DNA of 63,664 bases from Caballeronia ptereochthonis (GCF_001545075.1 NZ_FCOB02000042.1:1-63664), one strand, 5' to 3'. Numbered from the stretch's first letter, positions 52,511 through 61,803 are shown. The notes: a model not told the origin generated them from the sequence alone. A program made the numbers and translations.

Positions 52511-53794
52511 TCAGGTCGCGGCCACGCCGATCGACCGGCCCGCGCGGTTGATGCGCAGCACGGTTACCGCGGCGACGAGGCACAGGCCGCCCGAGATCAT
52601 CGTTGCGACGGTGTAGCTGCCGAGACTCGAGCGCAGCATGCCGCCGCCGAGCGCCGCGAATGCCGCGCCGAGCTGATGGCCCGCGACGACCCAGCCGAAC
52701 ACGATCGGCGCCGATTCCTTGCCGTAGACATCGGTGGCGAGGCGCACGGTCGGCGGCACGGTGGCGATCCAGTCGAGGCCGTAGAACACGGCGAAGAGCG
52801 GCAAGCCGAAGAAGTCGATGCCGAACGCATACGGCAGATAGATCAGCGACAGCCCGCGCAGTCCGTAATACCAGAACAGCAGCACGCGCGAGTTGAAGCG
52901 GTCCGACAGCCAGCCGGAGAGCGTCGTGCCGAAAAGGTCGAAAATGCCCATCGCGGCGAGCAGCGTTGCGCCCTGGACCTGCGTCATGCCGTAGTCCGAG
53001 CACATCGCGATCAGATGCGTGCCGACGTAACCGTTCGTGCTCGCGCCGCAGACGAAAAAGCTGAAGAAAAGCAGCCAGAAGTCGCGCGTCTTGCTGGCCG
53101 AGGCGAGCGTGCCGAACGCAACCTTGATCGGATTCTTCGGCGCGGCAAAGGCGCCCGGCGGCATCTCGGCCGTCTCGCCCACGGGACGCAGCGAGAGATC
53201 GGCGGGACGCTCCGGCAGAAGCCACGCGACGAGCGGCAGCACGATCACCGCCGCGCCCGCGACGACGAACACTACCGGCCGCCAGCCGAAATGCTCGGAG
53301 AGCGACGCGAGGAACGGCAGGAACACGAGCTGGCCGGTCGCGGAGCTCGCGGTGAGAATGCCCATCGCGAGACCGCGATGCGTGGTGAACCAGCGGTTCA
53401 CGATCGTCGCGGACAACGTAAGCGCGGCGACGCCCGTCGCGCTGCCGACCATCACGCCCCAGACCAGCACCATTTGCCACGGCTCGGTCATCATGGACGA
53501 AAGGCCGACGCCCGCCGCGAGCGTCGCGAGCGCCGCGAGCACCGTGGGGCGCACGCCGAAGCGCTGCATCGCCGCTGCCGCGAACGGGCCGGCGAGGCCG
53601 TAGAGCGCGAGATTGATCGAGATCGCCAGCGAAATCGTGCCGCGCGACCAGCCGAACTGCCTTTCGAGCGGCAGCATCATGACGCTCGGCGTCGCGCGCG
53701 TGCCCGCCGCGGCGAGCAGCACAAAAAATACGACGCCCACCGCGATCCAGCCGTAATGCATCCGGCCATTCAGCCGTCTCGCCACCCAATTCAT
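52511..53794 (-). CDS. MFS transporter (monocarboxylate/OFA-like)
   Basis: A 427-residue major facilitator with 12 helices. The opening HYGWIAVGVVFFVLLAAAGTRATPSVMMLPL and FGWSRGTISLAISINL resemble the OFA/monocarboxylate porter type. It is divergent from a TetR regulator, with a palindromic operator in the 93-base gap, so it is probably repressed by it and induced by its substrate, which is unknown. Confidence 0.85.
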   Translation of the reverse strand: MNWVARRLNGRMHYGWIAVGVVFFVLLAAAGTRATPSVMMLPLERQFGWSRGTISLAISINLALYGLAGPFAAAAMQRFGVRPTVLAALATLAAGVGLSSMMTEPWQMVLVWGVMVGSATGVAALTLSATIVNRWFTTHRGLAMGILTASSATGQLVFLPFLASLSEHFGWRPVVFVVAGAAVIVLPLVAWLLPERPADLSLRPVGETAEMPPGAFAAPKNPIKVAFGTLASASKTRDFWLLFFSFFVCGASTNGYVGTHLIAMCSDYGMTQVQGATLLAAMGIFDLFGTTLSGWLSDRFNSRVLLFWYYGLRGLSLIYLPYAFGIDFFGLPLFAVFYGLDWIATVPPTVRLATDVYGKESAPIVFGWVVAGHQLGAAFAALGGGMLRSSLGSYTVATMISGGLCLVAAVTVLRINRAGRSIGVAAT

Positions 53795-53871
53795 CGCCGC
53801 TCCGTTCCGTTGATTTTTGTCCCAGGCACGAACTTTCGTTACCGCTCTGTCACATCAGAGTTGCGAGCTTA

Positions 53872-53887
53872 GTTACCGATCGGTAAC
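53872..53887. promoter_or_regulatory. TetR-type operator palindrome
   Basis: GTTACCGATCGGTAAC is a perfect 16-base palindrome in the MFS-tetR divergent region. A related half-site CGTTACCG is at 53838-53845. This spacing suits autorepression of tetR and control of the MFS gene. Confidence 0.75.
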
Positions 53888-54571
53888 ATGTCAAGCACGC
53901 AGCAGCGTTTCGAGGAGCCGACTTTGACACGATCACCCGCTGACCAGCCGAAAGCCCCCAACCGGCGCAGTGTCCGCACCGACGGCGCGACGGCTCAGGA
54001 ACAATTGCTCGACGCCGCGCAGGAGTTGTTCTACCGCGACGGCATCCGCGCGATCGGCGTCGATGCCGTCGTGGAGCGCGCGGGCGTCAACAAGATGAGT
54101 CTGTACCGGCGCTTCGCGTCGAAGGACGAGCTCGTGGTGGCCTATCTGGACCGCATGGACGAAGGTTTCCGGCGGCGCTTCGAGGCGAGCGTCGCGAAGC
54201 ATCCGGAAGAGCCGGCCAAGCAGATGATCCAGGCGCTCGAGGATCTCGTGAAGCGCGCGTCCGCGCCGGATTACCGCGGCTGCCCGTTCGTGAACATCGC
54301 GTGCGAATTCGGCGATCCCGCGCATCCGGCCCGGCAATCGGTCGAGCGCAACAAAACTTATCTGATGACGCGCCTCGTCGAAATTGCCACGGCCGCGGGA
54401 GCGGATAATCCGGTTGAACTGGCGGAATCGCTCGCGTTGCTGGTCGACGGCATCTACGCGACGAGCCAGACCTACGGCCCCGGCTCGGGCCCGCTGCTCG
54501 CGGCGCCGCGCATCGCGCGCACGTTGATCGACGTGGCGTGCGCCGGGCATCGCAAACAGGAAAATCCATGA
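53888..54571 (+). CDS. TetR family transcriptional regulator
   Basis: A 227-residue TetR regulator. The helix-turn-helix (about 35-80) includes GIRAIGVDAVVERAGVNKMSLYRRFASKDELV. The ATG at 53888 abuts the operator palindrome and has no Shine-Dalgarno. An in-frame TTG at 53924 is preceded by GAGGAG at six bases and would give 215 residues, still including the whole DNA-binding domain. The true start may therefore be the TTG. The stop overlaps the DUF1415 gene by four bases. Confidence 0.88.
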   Translation: MSSTQQRFEEPTLTRSPADQPKAPNRRSVRTDGATAQEQLLDAAQELFYRDGIRAIGVDAVVERAGVNKMSLYRRFASKDELVVAYLDRMDEGFRRRFEASVAKHPEEPAKQMIQALEDLVKRASAPDYRGCPFVNIACEFGDPAHPARQSVERNKTYLMTRLVEIATAAGADNPVELAESLALLVDGIYATSQTYGPGSGPLLAAPRIARTLIDVACAGHRKQENP

Positions 54572-55122
54572 CTGACGGCAGCACCCGCGATGAAGTGATC
54601 GCGGCGACCCAGCACTGGCTCACCCGCGCGGTGATCGGTCTCAACCTGTGTCCGTTCGCGAAGAGCGTGCATGTCAAAAAGCAGATTCGCTATGTGGTAA
54701 GCGAGGCGCGCGGCGTCGAGGATCTGGTCGTCGAGCTGGCGGAAGAACTTCGTCTGCTGAAAGAGACCGATCCGGAAACAGTGGACACCACGCTCTTCGT
54801 CACGCCGCGCGCGTTCGCCGATTTCGCCGACTACAACGACGCCCTCTTCTTCGCCGAGCGTCTGCTCGACCAAATGGGGCTCGGGGGCGAACTGCAGATC
54901 GCGAGTTTCCATCCGCAGTATCGGTTCGAAGGCACCGAGCCCGACGATATCGACAACTATACGAATCGCGCGCCGTATCCGATTTTTCATCTGTTGCGCG
55001 AAGCAAGCATCGATCGCGCGGTCGACGCCTTCCCCGATGCGTCGGATATCTACGAGCGCAATATCGACACGCTGCGCCGTCTCGGGCACGACGGCTTCAA
55101 GGCCTGGATGAGCAAATCGTGA
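54568..55122 (+). CDS. DUF1415 family protein
   Basis: A 184-residue conserved protein of unknown function. The motif WLTRAVIGLNLCPFAKSVH near the N-terminus and ASFHPQYRFEG plus NYTNRAPYPIFHLLREASI are characteristic. It is translationally coupled to tetR (ATGA). Its stop directly touches the stop of the methyltransferase gene on the other strand, with no bases between. Confidence 0.86.
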   Translation: MTDGSTRDEVIAATQHWLTRAVIGLNLCPFAKSVHVKKQIRYVVSEARGVEDLVVELAEELRLLKETDPETVDTTLFVTPRAFADFADYNDALFFAERLLDQMGLGGELQIASFHPQYRFEGTEPDDIDNYTNRAPYPIFHLLREASIDRAVDAFPDASDIYERNIDTLRRLGHDGFKAWMSKS

Positions 55123-55998
55123 TCAGTGCGCGGGCGTGAAGAAACGCTCGCGCAATTCTTCCAGTCCGAGCGTCTCGAGCACGTCCGAGAGCCGTTGCGC
55201 AGGCCGGCCGCGCGGCAGGTCCTTGTATTGCGCGATGATCAGCTCGTTCTTCATCGAGTGTTCCCAGCCGACGAGTTCCGTCACGCTCACCTGATAGCCA
55301 TGCGATTCGAGTTGCAGGCAACGCAGCACGTTCGTGATCTGGGTCCCAAATTCGCGCGTGTGCAGCGGATGCCGCCACATTTCGGTCAGCACGTTCTTCG
55401 AGAGCGAATGTCCCTTGTTCTTGCGCAGCACGCCGGCGACTTCCGCTTGGCAGCACGGCACCACGACGATGTACTTCGCATTCTTCTGCAGAGCGAAGTG
55501 GATGGCGTCGTCGGTTGCGGTGTTGCACGCGTGCAGCGCCGTGACGATATCGACCGACTCCGGCAGGCGATCCGATCCGATTGATTCGGCCACCGACAGA
55601 TTCAGGAACGACATCCCGGTAAACCCGAGGCGCGTCGCCAATTCCTGGGATTTGTTCACGAGCTCCTCACGCGTCTCGATTCCAAAGATGTGTGACCGAT
55701 CGCGCAGAGCCTTAAAGAAGAGATCGTAGAGAATGAACCCAAGGTAGGACTTGCCCGCGCCATGATCCACAAGCGATACGGCTCCCTGGCGCGCGTGCAC
55801 TTCGGCAAGCAGCGGTTCGATGAACTGATAGAGGTGATAGACCTGTTTCAGTTTGCGGCGGCTGTCCTGGTTCATCTTGCCGTCGCGCGTGAGGATGTGA
55901 AGTTCCTTCAGCAGTTCGATCGACTGGCCTGGACGAATCTCGTGTTTGGTGGAGGGGTCGGGTGTGCCCGGAGCCGACGCGGAGGACTTCCTGGTCAT
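55123..55998 (-). CDS. class I SAM-dependent methyltransferase
   Basis: A 291-residue methyltransferase-like protein. VSLVDHGAGKSYLGFILYDLF is the SAM loop, IFGIETREELV the second acidic strand, and YIVVVPCCQAEVAG contains a PCC motif reminiscent of RNA or tRNA methyltransferase-like families. The substrate is unknown. The ATG at 55998 is used; the frame continues upstream to 56172 without clear similarity. Confidence 0.78.
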   Translation of the reverse strand: MTRKSSASAPGTPDPSTKHEIRPGQSIELLKELHILTRDGKMNQDSRRKLKQVYHLYQFIEPLLAEVHARQGAVSLVDHGAGKSYLGFILYDLFFKALRDRSHIFGIETREELVNKSQELATRLGFTGMSFLNLSVAESIGSDRLPESVDIVTALHACNTATDDAIHFALQKNAKYIVVVPCCQAEVAGVLRKNKGHSLSKNVLTEMWRHPLHTREFGTQITNVLRCLQLESHGYQVSVTELVGWEHSMKNELIIAQYKDLPRGRPAQRLSDVLETLGLEELRERFFTPAH

Positions 55999-56377
55999 GA
56001 TGAAGGTGTGGTGAATAAAAAGCGGAGCATGTTCGCGCCGAATGTGCGCTAACCGCTGGTTCTGCCGTCTCAAAAGGGGAAGTTTACCCAAAAGCGCAAA
56101 GACGCTCCTTGTTCCGGCCACCGGCTCATCGGCCAATGCGTGGCAGCAGAACGCATGGAACAGTTCGTGCATCGTCCGACAATGAGGCCATTGGAAGAGA
56201 CGACACAGCGCAGCTTCGAGCCGCGTACCGATGCAGCAAGCAGGAGCAACAAGCTGGTAACAAGCCGCGCCTCGACACGCAGAGCGTCGTCACCCGCGCC
56301 TGGCCTTGTTACGTAACACCTAAACGCACAGCGCGGCGAATGCGACTCGCCCGCGCCATGAACATGAGAGGACGGTG
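55999..56377. other. intergenic region with a perfect palindrome; no gene seen
   Basis: About 380 bases between the methyltransferase start and the next small gene. Open frames are short and arginine-rich. The notable feature is TGTTACGTAACA (56307-56318), a perfect 12-base palindrome about 60 bases before the next start codon, possibly an operator. Confidence 0.45.
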
Positions 56378-56698
56378 ATGGATGCGATCCCGGACAAGAA
56401 AGCAGAAAAACAGTTTCAGGAGATGCTTGCGGCACTGACCGCAATGCCCGCGTGGAGTGAAAAGCAGCAGCTCGAACTGGAAATGGCCCGAGAGATTTCC
56501 GTGGAAATGTTGCGCCTCGCCGAATCGATGCGCGACGGCTCCACCGACATCGAAACCTGCCTGACGATGCTGAAGTACGCCAAGGTCATGGACTTCGTCC
56601 TCACGACGCTCGCGTCGCGCCGGGAAATCGCGCCGCAGACGCTGCGCGTCATCTTCAAGCTGGCTGGTTTGAAGATCGATGAAGCCTACCCAGGCTGA
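56378..56698 (+). CDS. small conserved-looking protein of unknown function
   Basis: A 106-residue soluble, helix-rich, acidic protein. It contains several amphipathic helices (for example KKAEKQFQEMLAALTAM and LELEMAREISVEMLRLAESM) and one cysteine. I do not recognise a family. GAGAGGAC lies just before the start; ATG at 56378 or GTG at 56375 are both possible. It is isolated between the palindrome region and the convergent GntR gene. Confidence 0.7.
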   Translation: MDAIPDKKAEKQFQEMLAALTAMPAWSEKQQLELEMAREISVEMLRLAESMRDGSTDIETCLTMLKYAKVMDFVLTTLASRREIAPQTLRVIFKLAGLKIDEAYPG

Positions 56699-56746
56699 CG
56701 CGGTCATCTTCTCGAAGCCGGTGCGTGTTTCGGGCACGCGCCGGTA

Positions 56747-57445
56747 TCAGCTTTTGCGCCTCGTCATCAGGCGCGCCGCGGACTGACGCATGTGCCGCTG
56801 CATGGCTGCCTGAGCCTGTATCGCATCGCGCGCTTCCAGCGCCTCCAGAATCTCGCGATGCTCGCCCAGCGCGGCCGCCCAGGTTTCCTCCCCTTCGAAG
56901 TGCCCACGCAGCGTCGACGACAGCGGACTGTGCCGCTCGTCGTACAGGCTGCCGACGGTTCGCGCCAGCACGTCGTTGCCCGTCATCTGCGCGATCGCGA
57001 TGTGGAACGCGCGGTCGGCGGCCATCGGGACCTGGCCGTTCGCGACTTCGCGGGCCATCGTTTCATATACCGCGCGCAACGCCTTCAACGCCTTCGGCTT
57101 CGCGAACGGCGCGACGCTCGCCGCGATCGCCCCTTCGATCACGCTGCGCGCGTTCATGATCTCGATCGGGCTCTCGCCCAGCTCCGCTTCGGTGGCCGCC
57201 GGCTTGGCCGCGGGCGCCGCGACGATATACACGCCCGATCCCATGCGGATCTCGACGCGCCCTTCCAGTTCCAGCGCAACCAGCGCCTCGCGCACCGAGG
57301 GCCGCGACACGCCGAGCGTCTGCGCCAGTTCGCGCTCCGACGGCAGCCGGCCGTTCGGGGCGAAGTCCTGTTGCTCGATAAGCCCGCGCAGCTTGTCGGC
57401 GATCTGTAGATAGAGGCGGCGCGTTTCGGCTGGTTTCACGCTCAC
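56747..57445 (-). CDS. FadR-subfamily GntR regulator (hexuronate block)
   Basis: A 232-residue FCD-domain GntR regulator. The winged helix (about 10-75) includes LPSERELAQTLGVSRPSVREALVALELEGRVEIRMGSGVYI; the C-terminal FCD domain has metal-binding positions (EGAIAASVA, DRAFHIAIAQMTGN, EHREILEAL). The start is GTG at 57445 with AGGAG seven bases upstream. It is divergent from the UxaB-like gene, so it probably represses the hexuronate genes until an intermediate binds. The relatives ExuR and UxuR act this way. Confidence 0.87.
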   Translation of the reverse strand: MSVKPAETRRLYLQIADKLRGLIEQQDFAPNGRLPSERELAQTLGVSRPSVREALVALELEGRVEIRMGSGVYIVAAPAAKPAATEAELGESPIEIMNARSVIEGAIAASVAPFAKPKALKALRAVYETMAREVANGQVPMAADRAFHIAIAQMTGNDVLARTVGSLYDERHSPLSSTLRGHFEGEETWAAALGEHREILEALEARDAIQAQAAMQRHMRQSAARLMTRRKS

Positions 57446-57552
57446 GTGCTGGCTCCTGGTTCTGACTCGGGGAAAACGTGGATTGTAATCAGCGGAAGGG
57501 TTGACGCACCGTGGCAAGGGCGTTTCGTGTTCCTTCACCGCTTACAAGTGGC

Positions 57553-57582
57553 TTGACCAATTCTATTTCAAGACACTAGTAT
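57553..57582 (+). promoter_or_regulatory. promoter of the uxaB-like gene, with operator-like repeat
   Basis: TTGACC (57553-57558) and TAGTAT (57577-57582) are 18 bases apart. CTTGA ... TCAAG (57552-57572) forms an inverted repeat over the -35 and spacer, a suitable place for repressor binding. Confidence 0.5.
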
Positions 57583-57688
57583 GCAATCCGGTAAGGCCAG
57601 GTGGGCCGTTTTTTTTACGGCGATCTGGAACCGTTCCCAAACGAATGAGCCCCAATAAGAGCCCGTCGCCACGACCGGCCAGCGCAAC

Positions 57689-58813
57689 ATGAACAATCCG
57701 ATTCTCCAGTTCGGCACGAGCCGATTCCTGCAGGCGCACGTGGATTTCTTCGTCACCGAGGCGGCGCGCCGCGATCCCGCGAAGGCGCTCGGCAAGATCA
57801 CCGTCGTCCAGACGACGTCCAGTGCCGACAGCCGCGCGCGCGTCGATGCGCTGCGCAAGGCAGGTCGCTATCCGGTGCGCATTCGCGGCCGCCGCCGGGA
57901 CGAGACGGTCGATACGACCGTCGAATGCGATGCCATCACCGAAGCGCTGCACGCGAACGAAGACTGGCCTTTGCTGATCGAGCGCATGAAGCGCGACGTG
58001 AAGGTGATCGTCTCGAACACGGCGGACGCCGGTTACGCCCTCTTCGACGAAGACACCGCGGATCTGCTCGACGGCCAGCGCACGCCGCGCGGCTTTGCGG
58101 CGAAGCTCGCGGTGCTGCTCCATGCGCGCTATCGGGCGGGTGCGGCGCCCGTCACGCTCCTGCCCTGTGAACTGATCTCGCGCAACGGCGACACGTTGCG
58201 CGATCTGGTGCGTGATATCGCGCGCGGCTGGAAGGCGGACGACGCGTTCCTCGACTATCTGACGAAAGGCTGTGTCTGGGTGAACTCGCTCGTGGACCGG
58301 ATCGTCTCGGAACCGATCCAGCCGGTCGGCGCGATCGCCGAGCCGTACGCGCTGTGGGCGATCGAGCGACAGGCGGGCATGGTGCTCCCGTGCGAGCACG
58401 AGGACATCGTCGTCACCGACGATCTCGCGCACTACGAGCGCCTGAAGCTTCTGCTGCTGAACCTCGGACACACGATGCTCGCGGAAATCTGGCGCTCGCG
58501 CGACGGCGCCGCCGACATGACCGTGCTCGACGCGATGCGCGATCCGGCCTTCCGCGATCCGCTCGAAGCGACGTGGCGCGACGAAGTGCTGCCGGTTTTC
58601 GCGGCGCTCGGCCAGCGCGAAGTCGCGACGGACTATCTCGCGAGCGTGCGCGACCGCTTCGAGAATCCGTTCCTCGTGCATCTGCTCGCGGACATCGCGC
58701 GCAATCACGACGAGAAGAAGGTTCGGCGCTTTCAGCCTGTCATCGATCTGGCGCGCGAACTCAGGCTCGATATCGAACAAAAACGCCTGCGTGACGCGCT
58801 GACGGCGCACTGA
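57689..58813 (+). CDS. tagaturonate/fructuronate reductase-like (UxaB/mannitol dehydrogenase family)
   Basis: A 374-residue NAD-dependent polyol dehydrogenase-family protein. ILQFGTSRFLQAHVDFFV is the NAD-binding N-terminus, LLPCELISRNGDTLRDLV the core block and WVNSLVDRIVSEP follows. It likely interconverts tagaturonate and altronate (or the fructuronate/mannonate pair). It is about 100 residues shorter than E. coli UxaB (about 483), yet the ends look complete, so it is probably a compact subgroup. It is followed by a matching transporter and dehydratase. Confidence 0.8.
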   Translation: MNNPILQFGTSRFLQAHVDFFVTEAARRDPAKALGKITVVQTTSSADSRARVDALRKAGRYPVRIRGRRRDETVDTTVECDAITEALHANEDWPLLIERMKRDVKVIVSNTADAGYALFDEDTADLLDGQRTPRGFAAKLAVLLHARYRAGAAPVTLLPCELISRNGDTLRDLVRDIARGWKADDAFLDYLTKGCVWVNSLVDRIVSEPIQPVGAIAEPYALWAIERQAGMVLPCEHEDIVVTDDLAHYERLKLLLLNLGHTMLAEIWRSRDGAADMTVLDAMRDPAFRDPLEATWRDEVLPVFAALGQREVATDYLASVRDRFENPFLVHLLADIARNHDEKKVRRFQPVIDLARELRLDIEQKRLRDALTAH

Positions 58814-58939
58814 ACAAACGCGAAGTCCGCCGAAGAAAGCGGATCGCGCCCATGAATTCACTTCGAATCACGGCCCGCCGCGCCGGCATCGCGGTTCAGC
58901 CGAAATGAATGAAATGCCGCCCATTGAGGAGACGAAACG

Positions 58940-60229
58940 ATGCGCAAAATGCGTTGGGTAGTGATATTTCTGGCTTTTCTGGCAATCGCGATCAACTATA
59001 TCGATCGCGCGAACCTCGCGGTCGCCGCACCGCAAATCGAAAAGGCGCTCGGCATCGGCCCGGCTGAAATGGGCTTCATCTTGAGCGGGTTCTTCTGGAC
59101 TTACGCGCTCATGCAGATGCCGTTCGGCTGGTTCGTCGATCGCGCCGGCGCGCGCATCGCGCTGCCGATCGCGGTGGGCTGGTGGTCGGTGTTCACGGCG
59201 CTCACCGCCGTCACGACGAGCGTCGCCGGCATGTTCGGCTGCCGCCTGATGCTGGGCGTGGGCGAGGCGGGCGCGTACCCGTCCTGCGCGAAGCTCGTGT
59301 CGCAATGGTTCAGGAAGGAGCAGCGCGCCTTCGCGACCAGCATCTTCGATTCCGGCTCGCGCGTGGGCTCCGCGCTGTCGATTCCGGTCGTTGCGTTCAT
59401 CATCAGCTCGTTCGGCTGGGAAGCGTCGTTCATCATCACCGGCGTGCTCGGCGCCGTGTGGATTCTCGGCTGGTTCGTGATCTACCGTAACAAGTCGAAG
59501 GGCGACCTGACGGGCGCCGAAGACGCGCCGGCGGTGCCGCCGGTCGCGCCGAAGAACAAGGTGTCGTGGGCGTCGCTGTTCAAGTACCGCACCCTCTGGG
59601 GCATGATGCTCGGCTTCTTCTGCCTGAACTTCGTGATCTACTTCTTCATCACCTGGTTTCCCAGCTATCTCGTGCAGGCGCATGGCTTCTCGCTGAAATC
59701 GCTCGGAACGCTCGGCACGATTCCCGCGTTGATGTCGATTCCGGGCGGCTGGCTGGGCGGCTACGTGTCGGATGCGCTCTTCAAGCGCGGCTGGAGCCTC
59801 ACTGCGGCGCGCAAGACCTGCATGGTCGGCGGCATGCTGCTTTCTTCGGTGATCACGCTTTCCGCGTTCGTATCGAATATCTATCTGATGCTCGCGTTCT
59901 TCGGCATCGCCTACGCCAGCCTCGCGTTCGCCGCCGCCAGCATCTGGTCGCTGCCGAGCGACGTCGCGCCGACGCCGGATCACGTCGCGTCGATCGGCGG
60001 CATTCAGAACTTCGCGTCGAATCTGGCGGGCATCGTCATCACGACCTTCACCGGCGTGATGCTCTCGATCACCAAAGGTTCCTTCGTGATTCCGCTGTGC
60101 GTCGCGGGCGGCTTCTGCTTCCTCGGTGCGTTCAGCTATCTTGTAATCGTCGGCAAGATCGAACCGCTCAATCGCGCCGAAGAAGAACAAGCCCGGCGCG
60201 ACGACAGCCGCGCACCTTCCACGGTCTGA
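58940..60229 (+). CDS. MFS hexuronate/aldarate transporter (ExuT/GudP-like)
   Basis: A 429-residue anion:cation symporter family transporter. The N-terminus INYIDRANLAVAAPQIEKALG and FGWFVDRAGARI are characteristic of hexuronate, galactarate and glucarate carriers; 12 helices are evident. GAGGAG precedes the ATG. Its place between the reductase and dehydratase suggests uptake of galacturonate, glucuronate or altronate-type acids. Confidence 0.87.
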   Translation: MRKMRWVVIFLAFLAIAINYIDRANLAVAAPQIEKALGIGPAEMGFILSGFFWTYALMQMPFGWFVDRAGARIALPIAVGWWSVFTALTAVTTSVAGMFGCRLMLGVGEAGAYPSCAKLVSQWFRKEQRAFATSIFDSGSRVGSALSIPVVAFIISSFGWEASFIITGVLGAVWILGWFVIYRNKSKGDLTGAEDAPAVPPVAPKNKVSWASLFKYRTLWGMMLGFFCLNFVIYFFITWFPSYLVQAHGFSLKSLGTLGTIPALMSIPGGWLGGYVSDALFKRGWSLTAARKTCMVGGMLLSSVITLSAFVSNIYLMLAFFGIAYASLAFAAASIWSLPSDVAPTPDHVASIGGIQNFASNLAGIVITTFTGVMLSITKGSFVIPLCVAGGFCFLGAFSYLVIVGKIEPLNRAEEEQARRDDSRAPSTV

Positions 60230-60238
60230 GAAAAAACC

Positions 60239-61780
60239 ATGTCCACCACATCCACCGACCATGCGGTCATCCGGCTGCATCCCAACGACGACGTCGTCAT
60301 CGCGACGCGTCAGTTGCTCTCCGGCGCGCGGATCGCGTCGGAGGATCTCGTCGTCGCGGGCCTGATTCCGCCGGGACACAAGATCGCGACGCGCGCGATC
60401 GCCGCGGGCGACCCCGTCAAGCGCTACAACCAGATCATCGGCGTGGCGCGCGAGGCGATCGCACGCGGTCAGCACGTTCACACGCACAATCTGTCGATGG
60501 CCGATTTCGCGCGCGAGCACGAATTCGGTGTCGATCTGCACCCGACGCCGTTCGTCGACGCGCCCGCGACCTTCATGGGCATCCGCCGCGACGACGGCCG
60601 CGTGGCGACGCGCAATTTCGTCGGCGTGCTGACGAGCGTGAACTGCTCGGCGACGGTCGCCCGCGCGATCGCCGATCACTTCCGGCGCGACGTGCATCCG
60701 GAAGCGCTCGCGGATTATCCGAACGTGGATGGCGTCATCGCGTTGACGCATGGTCTCGGATGCGGCATCGACATGCAGGGCGAAGGCCTCGGCATTCTGC
60801 GCCGCACGCTCGCGGGTTATGCGGTGCATCCGAACTTTCATTCGGTGCTGTTCGTCGGGCTCGGATGCGAGACCAATCAGATCTCCGGCGTGCTCGAATC
60901 GAGCGGATTGAAGGACAGCGAAAAGCTGCGCAGTTTCACGATTCAGGACAGCGGCGGCACGCGCAAGACGATCGAGCGCGGCATCGCGATGGTGAAGGAG
61001 ATGCTCGCGGATGCGAATCGCGTCAAGCGCGAGCCGGTGCCTGCGTCGCATCTGATCGTCGGATTGCAGTGCGGCGGGTCGGATGGCTATTCGGGAATTT
61101 CCGCGAATCCGGCGCTCGGCGCGGCAGTCGACAAGCTCGTGGCGCACGGTGGAACCGCGATTCTCTCGGAAACACCCGAGGTCTACGGTGCGGAGCATCT
61201 GCTGACGCGGCGCGCGGTGAGCCGCGAAGTCGGCGAAAAGCTGCTCGCACGCATCAACTGGTGGGAAGAATACTGCGCGCGCAACGGCGCAGCGATGGAC
61301 AACAATCCGTCAGCCGGCAACAAGGTCGGCGGCTTGACGACGATTCTCGAAAAGTCGCTCGGCGCGGTCGCGAAAGGCGGCACGACGAATCTCGTCGAGG
61401 TGTACGAGTATGCGCAGCGCATCGATGCGAAGGGCTTCGTCTTCATGGATTCGCCCGGCTACGATCCGATGTCCGCGACAGGCCAGGTCGCGTCGGGCGC
61501 GAACCTGATCTGTTTCACGACGGGCCGCGGATCGGCTTATGGATGCGCGCCCTCGCCGTCGCTCAAGCTCGCGACGAACACCGCGCTGTGGGAGCGGCAG
61601 GAAGAGGACATGGATATCAACTGCGGCGGCGTGATCGACGGCACCGCGACCATCGAGCACCTCGGCGAGCAGATCTTCCAGATGATGCTCGACTGCGCGT
61701 CAGGCGTGGCGTCGAAGAGCGAGCTGCATGGGTATGGGCAGAGTGAATTCGTGCCCTGGCAGGTGGGTGTGGTGACTTGA
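60239..61780 (+). CDS. UxaA-family dehydratase (altronate or galactarate dehydratase)
   Basis: A 513-residue UxaA/GarD-family protein with the N-terminal SAF-like domain fused to the catalytic domain. Blocks: VATRNFVGVLTSVNCSATV, THGLGCGIDMQGEGL, GLGCETNQISG, LQCGGSDGYSGISANPALG and FTTGRGSAYGCAPSPSLK, with conserved cysteines for the iron site. It probably dehydrates altronate to 2-keto-3-deoxygluconate (EC 4.2.1.7), as it follows an UxaB-like gene; galactarate dehydratase is the alternative. It is 9 bases after the transporter. Confidence 0.88.
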   Translation: MSTTSTDHAVIRLHPNDDVVIATRQLLSGARIASEDLVVAGLIPPGHKIATRAIAAGDPVKRYNQIIGVAREAIARGQHVHTHNLSMADFAREHEFGVDLHPTPFVDAPATFMGIRRDDGRVATRNFVGVLTSVNCSATVARAIADHFRRDVHPEALADYPNVDGVIALTHGLGCGIDMQGEGLGILRRTLAGYAVHPNFHSVLFVGLGCETNQISGVLESSGLKDSEKLRSFTIQDSGGTRKTIERGIAMVKEMLADANRVKREPVPASHLIVGLQCGGSDGYSGISANPALGAAVDKLVAHGGTAILSETPEVYGAEHLLTRRAVSREVGEKLLARINWWEEYCARNGAAMDNNPSAGNKVGGLTTILEKSLGAVAKGGTTNLVEVYEYAQRIDAKGFVFMDSPGYDPMSATGQVASGANLICFTTGRGSAYGCAPSPSLKLATNTALWERQEEDMDINCGGVIDGTATIEHLGEQIFQMMLDCASGVASKSELHGYGQSEFVPWQVGVVT

Positions 61781-61803
61781 AGCTGCTGGCTTCGTTTGGA
61801 AAG

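Noticed and set aside
51807..53789. A 660-codon minus-strand frame covering the MFS and nitroreductase genes
   Set aside because: It is another frame of the same strand in which both proteins have clear domains; its own product is arginine-rich and featureless.
58868..61198. A 776-codon minus-strand open frame across the transporter and dehydratase genes
   Set aside because: It is a mirror of the codon bias of two recognisable plus-strand genes; the composition is arginine/histidine-rich and lacks motifs.
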